Position numbers and translations under genes: made by a program
Part shown: positions 17,246 to 26,768 of the stretch, piece by piece
How positions within the stretch are numbered: position 1 is the first letter of the stretch
Layout of the letters: each line of letters opens with the position of its first letter
NCBI GenBank assembly: GCA_023408815.1
Contig: JAEYJO010000034.1
Location: 1 to 63,920, forward strand
From: Bacillota bacterium
Lineage (GTDB): Bacteria; Bacillota; Clostridia; Lachnospirales; Lachnospiraceae
Length of the DNA stretch: 63,920 nt
Direction of reading: 5' to 3'
Notes under the pieces: model-generated
Databases searched by the model: none
What the model saw: the letters and a program-made list of their open reading frames with translations, nothing else
What the model was told of the DNA's origin: nothing

Positions 17246-19828
17246 TTATTCTTCTGTTTCTTCGGTAGGAAGAGTTACTTCTTCTTCCTCTTCAATTATT
17301 ACAGGATGTTTCTCATCCTCAGGTATGTCCTCAAGGGCATCTTCGATATTTTCGAATTCCTGATTACCATTTGAGACCCTTTCCCTTACTTTAGCTACTC
17401 TGGCTACTTTCACTCCTTCATCAAGGTTAATCATCCTAACACCTGATGTAATTCTTCCTAAAGTGGAAATATCCTCCATACGAAGCTGAATAATGATTCC
17501 CAGCGTAGTTATCATCATAATTTCATGGTCATCTTTTACTGCCTTTACTCCTACAACATATCCTGTCTTTTCTGTGACTTTATAGCACTTTACTCCTTTG
17601 CCGCCTCTTTTTTGTACAGTGAATTCTTCGAGGTAAGTACGTTTGCCCATTCCGTTCTCAGATACAATGAGGAGAGAATCTCCTTGATGATCCAACTGCA
17701 TTCCCACGATTTCATCTCTGTCACTCAGATTCATACCGATCACACCCATAGAAGCTCTTCCCGTAGCCCTTACGTCGGTTTCTTTGAACCTAATACACAT
17801 GCCATGCTTAGTAACAAGGAATATTTCTGTATTTACATCTGTTATCTTCACCTCGATCAGCTCATCGTCTTCTCTAAGATTGATAGCAGCCAGACCGTTC
17901 TTTCTCACATTGCTGTATTCCATAATATGAGTTTTCTTAACAATACCCTTTTTTGTAACCATAAAAAGATTCTTATCATCTTCATAGTCTTTTACCGGTA
18001 TGATAGCGGAAATCTTTTCTCCCGGATTGAGTTGAAGCAAATTGATGATAGCGGTTCCTCTTGCTGTTCTTCCTGCTTCAGGTATCTCATAGGCTTTCAG
18101 CCTGTATACCCGGCCGAAATTAGTAAAAAACATAATATAATGATGGGTTGTAGTCATAAGAAGATCTTCGATATAGTCCTCTTCTATAGTCTGCATTCCC
18201 TTGATACCTTTGCCGCCGCGGTTCTGACTCTTAAAATTATCGATAGTCATACGCTTAATATAACCAAGACTGGTCATTGCGATTACCGTATTATCCTTGG
18301 GGATGAGGTCCTCCATATTAATGTCATAAACATCGAAACCTATCACGCTCCTTCTTTCATCTCCGTACTTCTCAGCAATAATAGAAATTTCTTCTTTGAT
18401 TACTCCGAGCAGCAGCTTTCTGTCTGCAAGAATAGCTCGTAACTGGGCAATTTTTTCAAGCAGTTCCTTATGCTCGTTCTCTATCTTGTCTCTTTCCAAA
18501 CCGGTAAGAGTACGAAGCCTCATATCTACGATAGCCTGAGACTGAGGATCTGAGAGACCGAAGCGGTCCATTAACCTTTGCTTTGCAATTTGAACGTTAT
18601 CACTGCTTCTTATAATGCTTATTACTTCATCGATATTATCGAGAGCGATCAATAAACCTTGTAAAATATGGTCTCTTTCTTCCGCTTTATTTAAATCATA
18701 TTTCGTTCTTCTGGTTACGACCTCTTCCTGATGTGCCAGATAATTTGTAAGCATATCCAGAATATTCATAACCTTTGGTTCATTATTTACAAGTGCCAGC
18801 ATGATGATACCGAAGGTATCCTGCATCTGGGTATGCTTGTAAAGCTGATTCATAATTACATTGGCATTGGCATCCCTTCGAAGTTCAATAACGACGCGCA
18901 TACCTTCTCTGTCAGATTCATCGCGAAGATCGGTAATTCCGTCGATTCTCTTCAATTTCACGAGCTCAGCTATTTTCAATATGAGGTTGGCTTTATTTAC
19001 CATATACGGAAGCTCAGTTACTATAATCCTGCTCTTACCGTTGGGAAGAGTTTCTATATCGGTAACTGCACGTACCCTGACCTTACCCCGGCCGGTACGG
19101 TAAGCTTCTTCGCTTCCTCTCGTTCCGAGGATAATTCCTCCGGTGGGAAAATCGGGAGCCTTAATGATAGAGAGGATTTCTTCTATGTCCGTATCCCTGT
19201 CTCCATCGATTCTATTATCAATAATTTTAACTACAGACTTGATTACTTCACGTAAGTTATGAGGAGGTATATTAGTAGCCATACCTACTGCGATACCTGT
19301 GGTACCATTGACCAACAGATTGGGATAACGGCTGGGAAGTACAGAAGGTTCTCTTTCCGTCTCATCGAAGTTCGGTAAGAAATCTACCGTATCCTTATTA
19401 ATGTCTGCAAGAAGCTCCATGGAAATCTTGGAAAGTCTCGCTTCCGTATAACGCATAGCTGCCGCACCATCTCCGTCAACAGAACCGAAGTTGCCGTGTC
19501 CATCCACCAAAGGATAGCGGGTAGACCATGGCTGTGCCATATTCACCAATGCTCCATATATGGAGCTGTCACCGTGAGGATGGTACTTACCCATAGTATC
19601 ACCGACGATACGCGCACTTTTTCTATGCGGTTTATCAGGACCATTGTTCAATTCTATCATGGAATACAGCACCCTTCGCTGTACCGGTTTCAAACCATCC
19701 CTTACATCGGGCAATGCGCGGGAAGCTATAACGCTCATAGCATAATCGATATAAGAAGTTTCCATAGTCTTCTTCAAATCCACGTCATGAACTTTGTCAA
19801 AGACTGTGTCTTGAATATTTTCTTCCAT
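17246..19828 (-). CDS. gyrA: DNA gyrase subunit A
   Basis: An 860-residue breakage-reunion subunit of gyrase that introduces negative supercoils with GyrB. The catalytic tyrosine is Tyr127 in AAMRYTEARLS. The C-terminal six-bladed beta-pinwheel contains GyrA-box-like QNRGGKG and QKRGGKG motifs. A long acidic Glu-rich tail ends the protein and makes it slightly longer than usual. In the quinolone-resistance region the residue matching E. coli Ser83 is Ser88, while the residue matching Asp87 is Gly92. It is last in the dnaA-dnaN-S4-recF-gyrB-gyrA series, 35 bp after gyrB. Confidence 0.99.
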   Translation of the reverse strand: MEENIQDTVFDKVHDVDLKKTMETSYIDYAMSVIASRALPDVRDGLKPVQRRVLYSMIELNNGPDKPHRKSARIVGDTMGKYHPHGDSSIYGALVNMAQPWSTRYPLVDGHGNFGSVDGDGAAAMRYTEARLSKISMELLADINKDTVDFLPNFDETEREPSVLPSRYPNLLVNGTTGIAVGMATNIPPHNLREVIKSVVKIIDNRIDGDRDTDIEEILSIIKAPDFPTGGIILGTRGSEEAYRTGRGKVRVRAVTDIETLPNGKSRIIVTELPYMVNKANLILKIAELVKLKRIDGITDLRDESDREGMRVVIELRRDANANVIMNQLYKHTQMQDTFGIIMLALVNNEPKVMNILDMLTNYLAHQEEVVTRRTKYDLNKAEERDHILQGLLIALDNIDEVISIIRSSDNVQIAKQRLMDRFGLSDPQSQAIVDMRLRTLTGLERDKIENEHKELLEKIAQLRAILADRKLLLGVIKEEISIIAEKYGDERRSVIGFDVYDINMEDLIPKDNTVIAMTSLGYIKRMTIDNFKSQNRGGKGIKGMQTIEEDYIEDLLMTTTHHYIMFFTNFGRVYRLKAYEIPEAGRTARGTAIINLLQLNPGEKISAIIPVKDYEDDKNLFMVTKKGIVKKTHIMEYSNVRKNGLAAINLREDDELIEVKITDVNTEIFLVTKHGMCIRFKETDVRATGRASMGVIGMNLSDRDEIVGMQLDHQGDSLLIVSENGMGKRTYLEEFTVQKRGGKGVKCYKVTEKTGYVVGVKAVKDDHEIMMITTLGIIIQLRMEDISTLGRITSGVRMINLDEGVKVARVAKVRERVSNGNQEFENIEDALEDIPEDEKHPVIIEEEEEVTLPTEETEE

Positions 19829-19863
19829 TTTTCATTATCTCCATTTCGTAATCGCAGCATTAA

Positions 19864-21798
19864 TTAAATATCGAGATTCTTTACAAACTTCGCATTTTCC
19901 TCAATAAATTCCCGCCGCGGTTCTACTTTATCACCCATAAGTGTAGTAAACGTCAAGTCAATTTCCGATTCCGCCTCTCCATCCATAGTTACACGAAGAA
20001 GAATGCGTCTTTCGGGATCCATGGTAGTCTCCCATAGCTGTTCCGGATCCATCTCTCCAAGTCCTTTATAGCGCTGAATCTTATTATTCTGGTCTCTTCC
20101 TACTTCTTGAATAATATTGTCCAGTTCTTCATCATTGTAGGCATACCACACCTTTTTATTTTTCTCAAGCTTATAAAGAGGAGGCTGTGCCAGATATACA
20201 TAACCTTCCTTGATAAGATTAGGCATAAAACGATAAAGAAATGTCAACAGCAAGGTAGAAATATGCGCTCCATCCACATCGGCATCAGTCATAATAATAA
20301 TTTTGTGATAACGCAGCTTACTGATATCAAAATCATCGTGGATTCCTGTACCGAAAGCAGTAATCATCGCTTTAATTTCCGCATTAGCGTATATTTTATC
20401 GAGTCTGGCTTTTTCTACGTTGAGTATTTTTCCCCGAAGGGGAAGAATAGCCTGAGTCGCACGACTTCTTGCTGTCTTCGCACTGCCTCCCGCAGAATCT
20501 CCCTCGACAATATAAATTTCACAGTTGGAAGGATCTTTATCTGAACAATCCGCAAGCTTTCCTGGGAGGCTCATTCCCTCTAAGGCTGTCTTTCTTCTCG
20601 TTAAATCCCTCGCTTTTCTTGCAGCATCCCTGGCGCGCTGGGCGAGAATGGATTTCTCACATATTATTTTTGCTATGGAAGGATTCTGTTCCAAAAAGTA
20701 AGTGAGCTGTTCACTGACTATATTATCCACAGCACCTCTGGCTTCAGAATTTCCAAGCTTCTGTTTGGTTTGTCCCTCGAATTGAGGATCCTCTATTTTA
20801 ACACTGACGATTGCCGTCAATCCTTCTCTTATGTCCTCACCCATAAGATTAGTTTCGCTTTCCTTCAAAAGCTTGTTATTTCTTGCATAATCATTAAAGG
20901 TCTTGGTAATGGCATTTCTAAAGCCTATCAAGTGAGTTCCGCCCTCAGGAGTATTTATATTATTAACAAAGCTGTAAGAACTTTCCGTATAAGAATCATT
21001 ATGCTGCATAGCGACCTCAACATAAACATTATTTTTCATACCTTCAAAATACATTACGTTCTCATAAAGCGCCGTCTTACTCTTATTCAGATACGTTACG
21101 AATTCTTTGATTCCGCCTTCATAGTGAAATTCCCTTACAATGGGCTCTTTATCTTCTTCTACCCTCATATCCTTAAGAATAATTTTAAGATTCTTCGTAA
21201 GAAAAGCCATTTCCCTAAGCCGTTGCTTTAAAATATCGAATTCAAAAACTGTGGTTTCTTGAAAGATAGTAGCATCAGGTTTAAAGGTAACCTTCGTTCC
21301 TGTCTTATCCTGTGGACATTCACCTGCCACCTTCAATGGATAACTCACATGTCCTCTCTCATATCTTTGTTTGTGTACCTTAGAATCCTGATAGATCTCA
21401 ACCTCCAGCCAATCGGAAAGAGCATTTACAACGGAGGCTCCTACACCGTGAAGGCCACCGGATACCTTATATCCTCCTCCTCCGAATTTACCGCCGGCAT
21501 GAAGAATAGTAAAAGCCACTTCCACAGCAGGAATACCAGCTTTATGATTAATTCCCACAGGGATACCACGTCCGTTATCGATAACTGTTACGGAATTATC
21601 CTTATTGATAATAACTTCAATTCTATCGCAATATCCTGCAAGCGCTTCATCTACGGCATTATCCACGATTTCATACACCAAATGGTGAAGACCTCTGGAG
21701 GAAGTAGTTCCTATATACATACCGGGCCTCTTCCTTACCGCTTCAAGACCTTCCAATATTTGAATTTGATCTGCTCCGTATACATTTTGATTACTCAT
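19864..21798 (-). CDS. gyrB: DNA gyrase subunit B
   Basis: A 644-residue ATPase subunit of gyrase. It shows the GHKL ATP-binding elements (EIVDNAVDEA, DNGRGIP, GGLHGVG), the transducer domain, and the TOPRIM residues in EGDSAGG and DADVDGAHI. The ATG at 21798 lies 6 nt after AAGGAG and overlaps the recF stop by 8 nt, indicating translational coupling. An in-frame TTG two codons upstream is less likely. Confidence 0.99.
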   Translation of the reverse strand: MSNQNVYGADQIQILEGLEAVRKRPGMYIGTTSSRGLHHLVYEIVDNAVDEALAGYCDRIEVIINKDNSVTVIDNGRGIPVGINHKAGIPAVEVAFTILHAGGKFGGGGYKVSGGLHGVGASVVNALSDWLEVEIYQDSKVHKQRYERGHVSYPLKVAGECPQDKTGTKVTFKPDATIFQETTVFEFDILKQRLREMAFLTKNLKIILKDMRVEEDKEPIVREFHYEGGIKEFVTYLNKSKTALYENVMYFEGMKNNVYVEVAMQHNDSYTESSYSFVNNINTPEGGTHLIGFRNAITKTFNDYARNNKLLKESETNLMGEDIREGLTAIVSVKIEDPQFEGQTKQKLGNSEARGAVDNIVSEQLTYFLEQNPSIAKIICEKSILAQRARDAARKARDLTRRKTALEGMSLPGKLADCSDKDPSNCEIYIVEGDSAGGSAKTARSRATQAILPLRGKILNVEKARLDKIYANAEIKAMITAFGTGIHDDFDISKLRYHKIIIMTDADVDGAHISTLLLTFLYRFMPNLIKEGYVYLAQPPLYKLEKNKKVWYAYNDEELDNIIQEVGRDQNNKIQRYKGLGEMDPEQLWETTMDPERRILLRVTMDGEAESEIDLTFTTLMGDKVEPRREFIEENAKFVKNLDI

Positions 21799-22870
21799 TG
21801 ACAACTCCTTCCACTATCTTAAAAACCTTATCTATTTCGAATCTGTTATTTACGAATTCATCCAAGCCTGTACAAGTGATTATAGTCTGTACATCCCCTA
21901 TACTGCTAAGCAGATAATTCTGCCTGCTGCTGTCTAACTCCGAAAGCACATCATCCAGAAGTAAAACAGGGGTATCCTTGGCAATTTTCTTTACCAGCTC
22001 TATCTCAGATAATTTAAGGGAAAGAGCCGCTGTTCTCTGCTGTCCCTGTGAACCGAATCTACGGATATCGATATTCCCTACCATAAAACAGAAATCATCT
22101 CTATGAGGTCCTACCGAAGTTTGTTTTAATCTGATATCTTTTTCCTGACTGCTTTTCATCAGCCTTGCAAAATCATCGATTTCCACATCGGGTTCATATT
22201 TTATAAACAATTCCTCTTTATCACCCGACAACTTCTTATGTATGTCATAAATAATCTCATTGAGCTGGTCCACAAAGATACGGCGTCTTTCAATGATCTT
22301 GCTTCCGAAAGACACAAGCTGAGAATCCCATATATTTAAGGTTTCCTTCAACTCAGGTTTAAAGTACATATCCTTTAAAAGCTTATTTCTTTGATTCACA
22401 ATTTTATTGTAATGATTTAGATTATAGATATAAAAATTGTCCAATTGACAAAGTTCCATATCTACGAATCTTCTTCTTTCTGCAGGTCCGTTTTTAATAA
22501 TGCTTAAGTCCTCGGGAGAAAAAAAGACAACGTTCAATAAACCTAAGAGGTCTGCTGCTTTTTTTATCTTCTGTCCGTCAATCGCAATCCCCTTTGATTT
22601 ATTTTTACGAAGATGTACGTCTACCTTGTATTCAATTTCCTGCTTTTCAAGATAAGTTCTTATATGAGCTTCTTCTGAATCAAATTTAACAATATCTCTG
22701 TCTTTGCTTCCTTTATGTGATTTTGTGGTTGCGGATAGATAAATGGCTTCCAACACGTTAGTTTTCCCTTGTGCGTTATCGCCGTACAGGATATTTGTTC
22801 CTTCACTGAACTTTAAATCCAGAAATTCATAATTTCTGAAATTCATCAGTTCCAACGATTTAATAATCAT
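21791..22870 (-). CDS. recF: DNA replication and repair protein RecF
   Basis: A 359-residue SMC-like ATPase that helps load RecA at gaps. Walker A is YGDNAQGKTN (about residue 30), the ABC signature region is FGSQGQQRT, and Walker B is LLLDDVLSELD. It sits between the S4-domain gene and gyrB, overlapping gyrB by 8 nt, in the standard Firmicutes order. Confidence 0.98.
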   Translation of the reverse strand: MIIKSLELMNFRNYEFLDLKFSEGTNILYGDNAQGKTNVLEAIYLSATTKSHKGSKDRDIVKFDSEEAHIRTYLEKQEIEYKVDVHLRKNKSKGIAIDGQKIKKAADLLGLLNVVFFSPEDLSIIKNGPAERRRFVDMELCQLDNFYIYNLNHYNKIVNQRNKLLKDMYFKPELKETLNIWDSQLVSFGSKIIERRRIFVDQLNEIIYDIHKKLSGDKEELFIKYEPDVEIDDFARLMKSSQEKDIRLKQTSVGPHRDDFCFMVGNIDIRRFGSQGQQRTAALSLKLSEIELVKKIAKDTPVLLLDDVLSELDSSRQNYLLSSIGDVQTIITCTGLDEFVNNRFEIDKVFKIVEGVVNE

Positions 22871-22911
22871 TCTTACACCTTATTTTCCAAATACAAAAAT
22901 ATACATAATCA

Positions 22912-23121
22912 TTATTTTTGTATTAAAATCTTTTTCCCGTCAAATTCCACAATATCATTCTCATAAAGCTTCTTTCCCCTTTGAAATTCCGGCGCACCAT
23001 TTACCTTCACTTCTCCGTTCACAATAACATCCTTCGCTTCTACGCCGGAATCTACAAGACCCACAGCTTTTAACGCCTGGCCGAGTTTAATATACTCATC
23101 TCTTAATTTTATTATTTCCAT
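22912..23121 (-). CDS. rlbA: S4-domain RNA-binding protein (YaaA/RlbA family)
   Basis: A 69-residue single S4 domain (IKLGQALKAVGLVDSGVEAK, then VNGEVKVNG). This gene is found between dnaN and recF in most Firmicutes and is thought to bind RNA or ribosomes. Its exact function is not settled. Confidence 0.93.
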   Translation of the reverse strand: MEIIKLRDEYIKLGQALKAVGLVDSGVEAKDVIVNGEVKVNGAPEFQRGKKLYENDIVEFDGKKILIQK

Positions 23122-23179
23122 ATTTTTCCTTAAATTACAAATATATGTTTATATGTTGTGAAATCTTTTAAATAATACA

Positions 23180-24289
23180 CTAATTTACGGTAGTGAAATT
23201 TACCGGAAGAATCAAATAAGTATACTTTTCCTCAACATCCCTGATAAAACAAGGAGCTTTAGGATTCACAAGATAAATATCTATTTCTTCATCGTCTATT
23301 ACACGAAGAGCATCAATCAGAAATTTAGGGTTAAAGCCAATCATAATATCTTTTCCCTTTTTATCGATGTCTATTTCTTCGTTCATGCTTCCTACCGTAG
23401 AATTGATCTTAAGCTCCATCATACCATCGATTATATTTATAATAATAGGTTTCTTATCTCCTTCTTTCACGAGAAGAGTAGCTCTGTCGATACAATTTAA
23501 AAATTCTTTCTTGTTAATTCTTACCTTCGTCTCATAATCACTGGAAAGCATTTGATCTATTTTGAAATACTCTCCTTCAATCAGGCGGGAAACCACAGTA
23601 GTACTTTCGAATTCAAATACGATATGTTTGTCCGTAAAGAAGATATGTACGTCTTCCTCCATTCCACCAGACAGTATCTTGCTTATCTCATTTAACGTCT
23701 TGCCGGGAACTACTACTTTTTTAGGCATATAAAAATTCTTCAGCCCAATTTTTCTTATGGATATTCTGTGACCATCCAGAGAAACTACCTTCAAAATATC
23801 CTCGTTAATTTCAAATAATTCACCTGTCATCAGTTTATTGCTGTCATTATCAGAAATAGAAAATATAGTCTGTCTGATCACTTCCTTCAAGGTGAACTGG
23901 GAAACAATGATAGAATCTATCTTTTCGATAGAAGGCAGGTAGGAAAAATCATCTCCTGACTTTCCAATAATATTAAACTTAGCTTTTTCGCAAGTAATGG
24001 TAGTCTTATAAGAAGAATCCGTCACAATAGTTATATCGTTATCCGGAAGCTTTCTTACAATTTCTAAAAAAATCTTAGCATCCAGAGCTATCAAGCCTTT
24101 TTCCACTATATTTCCTTCAATCAAGGTCTCTATACCGAGTTCCATATCATTGGCGATCAGTTTGATATTTCCTCCCCTTGCGTCGATGAGAATACATTCG
24201 AGAATAGACATCGTCGTCTTATTTGGAACAGCCTTTGATACGATTTGTACTCCGTTAAGCAGATTTGATTTTGAACAAACTAATTTCAT
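23180..24289 (-). CDS. dnaN: DNA polymerase III beta subunit (sliding clamp)
   Basis: A 369-residue processivity clamp with three repeated clamp domains. It starts MKLVCSKSNLLNGVQIVSKAV and ends LPVNF, as expected for the family. The ATG at 24289 follows AGGAAGGGAG. A DnaA-box-like TTATACACA lies between that site and the start codon. It is separated from dnaA by 305 bp of AT-rich DNA. Confidence 0.99.
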   Translation of the reverse strand: MKLVCSKSNLLNGVQIVSKAVPNKTTMSILECILIDARGGNIKLIANDMELGIETLIEGNIVEKGLIALDAKIFLEIVRKLPDNDITIVTDSSYKTTITCEKAKFNIIGKSGDDFSYLPSIEKIDSIIVSQFTLKEVIRQTIFSISDNDSNKLMTGELFEINEDILKVVSLDGHRISIRKIGLKNFYMPKKVVVPGKTLNEISKILSGGMEEDVHIFFTDKHIVFEFESTTVVSRLIEGEYFKIDQMLSSDYETKVRINKKEFLNCIDRATLLVKEGDKKPIIINIIDGMMELKINSTVGSMNEEIDIDKKGKDIMIGFNPKFLIDALRVIDDEEIDIYLVNPKAPCFIRDVEEKYTYLILPVNFTTVN

Positions 24290-24594
24290 TTGTGTATAAC
24301 TCCCTTCCTGAAAAGATGAAAAATTTGATTTGCCGAAAACCGGTTTATATATAAAGAATTTAATAATATAAATAATAATAGTTGTTGATATGTGTATAAC
24401 CTTATCTATTATACTATTTTTCAGTAAAAAAAGAAATCATAATATATGTGAAAAACTAAATATAACTTTTGGATAACATGTGAATTATTCACATCTCTAT
24501 TTATGAAGCATAAAATGAAATCTAATACTCATAAAATATCAACATTGTAACCACATAATAATAAACATAAGATTGTGGAAAGTTATTATAAAAT
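24290..24594. promoter_or_regulatory. dnaA-dnaN intergenic region with DnaA-box-like sites
   Basis: This very AT-rich spacer has no gene. It carries TGTGTATAA (the complement of TTATACACA) at 24291-24299 and again at 24391-24399, one mismatch from the consensus DnaA box. It resembles the downstream half of the bipartite origins of other Firmicutes, so it may contain origin sub-sites and the dnaN promoter. Confidence 0.65.
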
Positions 24595-25947
24595 CTATGA
24601 AGGATTAATTTTTTTTCTGATGATTTCTATTTTATTTTTGAGTTCTTCGTTCGTTTTAAGCTCCTCGGTAATTTTATTTACTCCGTGGATAATAGTTGTA
24701 TGATCTTTTTTACCAAGTATCTTACCTATATTTTGATAAGAGGTATCGGTCATGCTGCGGCAAAGATACATAACGACCTGTCTCGGTTCCACAAACTCAG
24801 AGTTACGTTTTTTGGAGGTTATATCTTCAGGATTTACTCCAAACTGTTCCGAAACTACGTTAATAATAAAGGAAGGACTTATTTCTTTCGGTTTATCGGG
24901 ATATATAATATCCTTTAGAGCTTCCTCTGCGATATCAAGAGTGATATCTACATTATTTAATTTGGAAAAAGCTATAATCTTATTAAAAGCACCTTCTAAT
25001 TCTCTAATGTTGGACTTTATATTCGTAGCTATATATTTGAAGATTTCATTGTCCACTTCTTTACTGTAGCTTTCCGCATTCTTCTTAAGTATTGCCATTC
25101 TAGTCTCATAATCAGGGGGCTGAATATCCGCAATAAGTCCCCATTCAAATCTGGAACGAAATCTTTCTTCCAAGGTCTCCATTTCCTTAGGAGGTTTATC
25201 CGAGGAGAGGATGATTTGTTTTCCGGAAGCATGGAGCACATTAAAAGTATGGAAGAATTCTTCCTGTGTACTTTCTTTTCCTATAATAAATTGTACATCA
25301 TCAATAAGCAGCACATCTACAGTCCTGTATTTTTCCCTGAGCTTCGTCATGGCCGCAGCGTTACCGCTCCTTATGGATTCGATTACTTCGTTGGTAAATT
25401 GCTCCGAGGTAACGTAAAGTACTTTCATATTAGGATTCTGATTAAGGACGAAATGTCCGATGGAGTGCATGAGGTGAGTCTTACCCAGTCCGGCACCTCC
25501 GTATAAATAAAGAGGATTATAAGCTTCTCCGGGAGATTCGGCCACCGCAAGGGAAGCGGAATGCGCAAATTTATTATTGCTTCCTACCACGAAGGTGTCA
25601 AATCTGTACTTCGGATTCAGGTTGGCTTTCTCGTAATTGATATTGTACTGAGGTTTCAAAGCCATAGAATCTTCGTTTTCATCCACATCTTTTTCCAATA
25701 TAAAAGAAATGTCATATTCATGATCCATCATTTCCGTGATGGTTACTTGAAAATAACTTTTATATTTGTTCGTTATGTAGCTGAGAGCATGAGCCTGATC
25801 AGAAGGAATTAAAATAGTGACCACATCATTGTCCACACTATAAAAATTGAGGTTAGCTACCCATGTATTATAAGAAATATTAGATAAATCATATTCCTTT
25901 TTTATCGTTTGTTTAATTAATTCCCAGTTTTCTTTAATAGAATCCAT
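24595..25947 (-). CDS. dnaA: Chromosomal replication initiator protein DnaA
   Basis: A 450-residue AAA+ initiator that binds DnaA boxes and opens the origin. An N-terminal helicase-interaction domain and a short linker precede the AAA+ domain, with Walker A GGAGLGKTHLMHS (about 150) and Walker B VLLIDDVQF. The C-terminal DNA-binding domain carries the signature KDHTTIIHGVNKI. It marks the origin. The flanking non-coding DNA on both sides carries DnaA-box-like sites, and twin palindromes lie upstream in its probable promoter region. Confidence 0.99.
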   Translation of the reverse strand: MDSIKENWELIKQTIKKEYDLSNISYNTWVANLNFYSVDNDVVTILIPSDQAHALSYITNKYKSYFQVTITEMMDHEYDISFILEKDVDENEDSMALKPQYNINYEKANLNPKYRFDTFVVGSNNKFAHSASLAVAESPGEAYNPLYLYGGAGLGKTHLMHSIGHFVLNQNPNMKVLYVTSEQFTNEVIESIRSGNAAAMTKLREKYRTVDVLLIDDVQFIIGKESTQEEFFHTFNVLHASGKQIILSSDKPPKEMETLEERFRSRFEWGLIADIQPPDYETRMAILKKNAESYSKEVDNEIFKYIATNIKSNIRELEGAFNKIIAFSKLNNVDITLDIAEEALKDIIYPDKPKEISPSFIINVVSEQFGVNPEDITSKKRNSEFVEPRQVVMYLCRSMTDTSYQNIGKILGKKDHTTIIHGVNKITEELKTNEELKNKIEIIRKKINPS

Positions 25948-25976
25948 GAAATGCCTCCGGTTTATAAATAAAGCAT

Positions 25977-26007
25977 ACTATTTTGATAGTAATACTATCT
26001 TGGTAGT
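25977..26007. promoter_or_regulatory. Twin palindromes upstream of dnaA (candidate operator)
   Basis: Two 14-bp palindromes, ACTATTTTGATAGT (25977-25990) and ACTATCTTGGTAGT (25994-26007), lie 17 bp apart, 30-60 bp before the dnaA start. They share the pattern ACTATYTTGRTAGT. They are not DnaA boxes. Position and symmetry suggest a dimeric regulator binding in the dnaA promoter region, but the factor is unknown. Confidence 0.55.
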
Positions 26008-26476
26008 ATTGGTATTCTTTAAGCGATAATACCTCATTTATATCTTAATATAAATAATACAAAATTACAAATGGTTAATTTTATGAACGGATTTATGCAC
26101 ATCTTGTGGATAATTAAAGAGAATAAAGTATAAATTTGGAATAAGAGTTAACATAGAATTTTTTACATTCCAAAGTTGTGTGTATAACTCTAATAATAAT
26201 TATTAACATGAGTAAATATCGATTATTAGAGGATTTGTTCAGTTAATTCACTATGTTTTCACATAAAATAAAGGTGTTATCCACATTTTATACACAATAT
26301 GTGGATAAATTTATGTAAATTAAAAATTAATTTGCTTCCATGTGTATAACTTTATTACTTGTCTACATTTAGTGGTTAGCTTGTCTTTGAAATAACAATA
26401 TGTAGTTTTAGTTAAAATCACGATTTTTTCAAGGTTTTTTGGGTATTTTTAATTTATTAAATTTATAGTTATTTAC

Positions 26477-26505
26477 TTGACGGAAACTTTTTTATCTTAT
26501 ATAAT
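26477..26505 (+). promoter_or_regulatory. Sigma-A promoter of rpmH
   Basis: TTGACG (26477-26482), a 17-nt spacer and TATAAT (26500-26505) form a near-consensus promoter. They lie about 88 bp before the rpmH ATG. Confidence 0.85.
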
Positions 26506-26593
26506 CGTAATGATATTTTTCCAACACGATATTAATAAAAAACTATTCGTTTACCTTATTATAGAAGGTTTTCAAAAAGGAGGTGCACCAATT

Positions 26594-26728
26594 ATGAAAA
26601 TGACATTTCAGCCTAAAAACAGACAGAGAAATAAAGTTCATGGTTTTAGATCCAGAATGAGTACTCCGGGCGGAAGAAAAGTATTAGCTGCCAGAAGAGC
26701 AAAAGGAAGAAAGAGATTGTCAGCATAG
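26594..26728 (+). CDS. rpmH: 50S ribosomal protein L34
   Basis: A 44-residue basic ribosomal protein, starting MKMTFQPKNRQRNKVHGFR and ending in the usual KGRKRLSA. The ATG at 26594 is chosen because AAAGGAGGTG lies just upstream and the length is exactly that of the family. The open frame 5' of it is not coding. It is the first gene of the rightward origin-proximal operon. Confidence 0.99.
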   Translation: MKMTFQPKNRQRNKVHGFRSRMSTPGGRKVLAARRAKGRKRLSA

Positions 26729-26751
26729 GCCGCAGTTTTGTGGCCTTTTTT
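26728..26751 (+). terminator. Hairpin with T-tract between rpmH and rnpA
   Basis: GGCCGCA (26728-26734) pairs with TGTGGCC (26739-26745) through one wobble, and T6 follows. The stem begins in the last base of the rpmH stop codon. It probably stops most transcripts after the abundant L34 mRNA and lets some continue into rnpA. Confidence 0.75.
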
Positions 26752-26768
26752 CTCTTGTGGCGAAAAAT

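Larger units (their letters stand above)
25948..26593. other. Replication origin (oriC) region
   Basis: A 646-bp AT-rich non-coding region between the divergent dnaA and rpmH genes. Perfect DnaA boxes (TTATCCACA) are at 26277-26285 on the plus strand, and at 26105-26113 and 26300-26308 on the minus strand. One-mismatch boxes (TTATACACA) are at 26179-26187 (-), 26288-26296 (+) and 26341-26349 (-). The densest cluster is 26277-26349. The AT-rich stretch 26310-26470 next to it is a candidate unwinding element. The rpmH promoter and the dnaA upstream palindromes bound the region. Confidence 0.92.

Noticed and set aside
17525..18442. A 305-codon plus-strand open frame inside gyrA
   Set aside because: It lies entirely antisense to the conserved gyrA gene, has no ribosome binding site and resembles no protein. 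It is a shadow frame.
26477..26593. Longer open frame extending the rpmH coding region upstream
   Set aside because: It contains the rpmH promoter and ribosome binding site. The ATG at 26594 gives exactly the L34 length.
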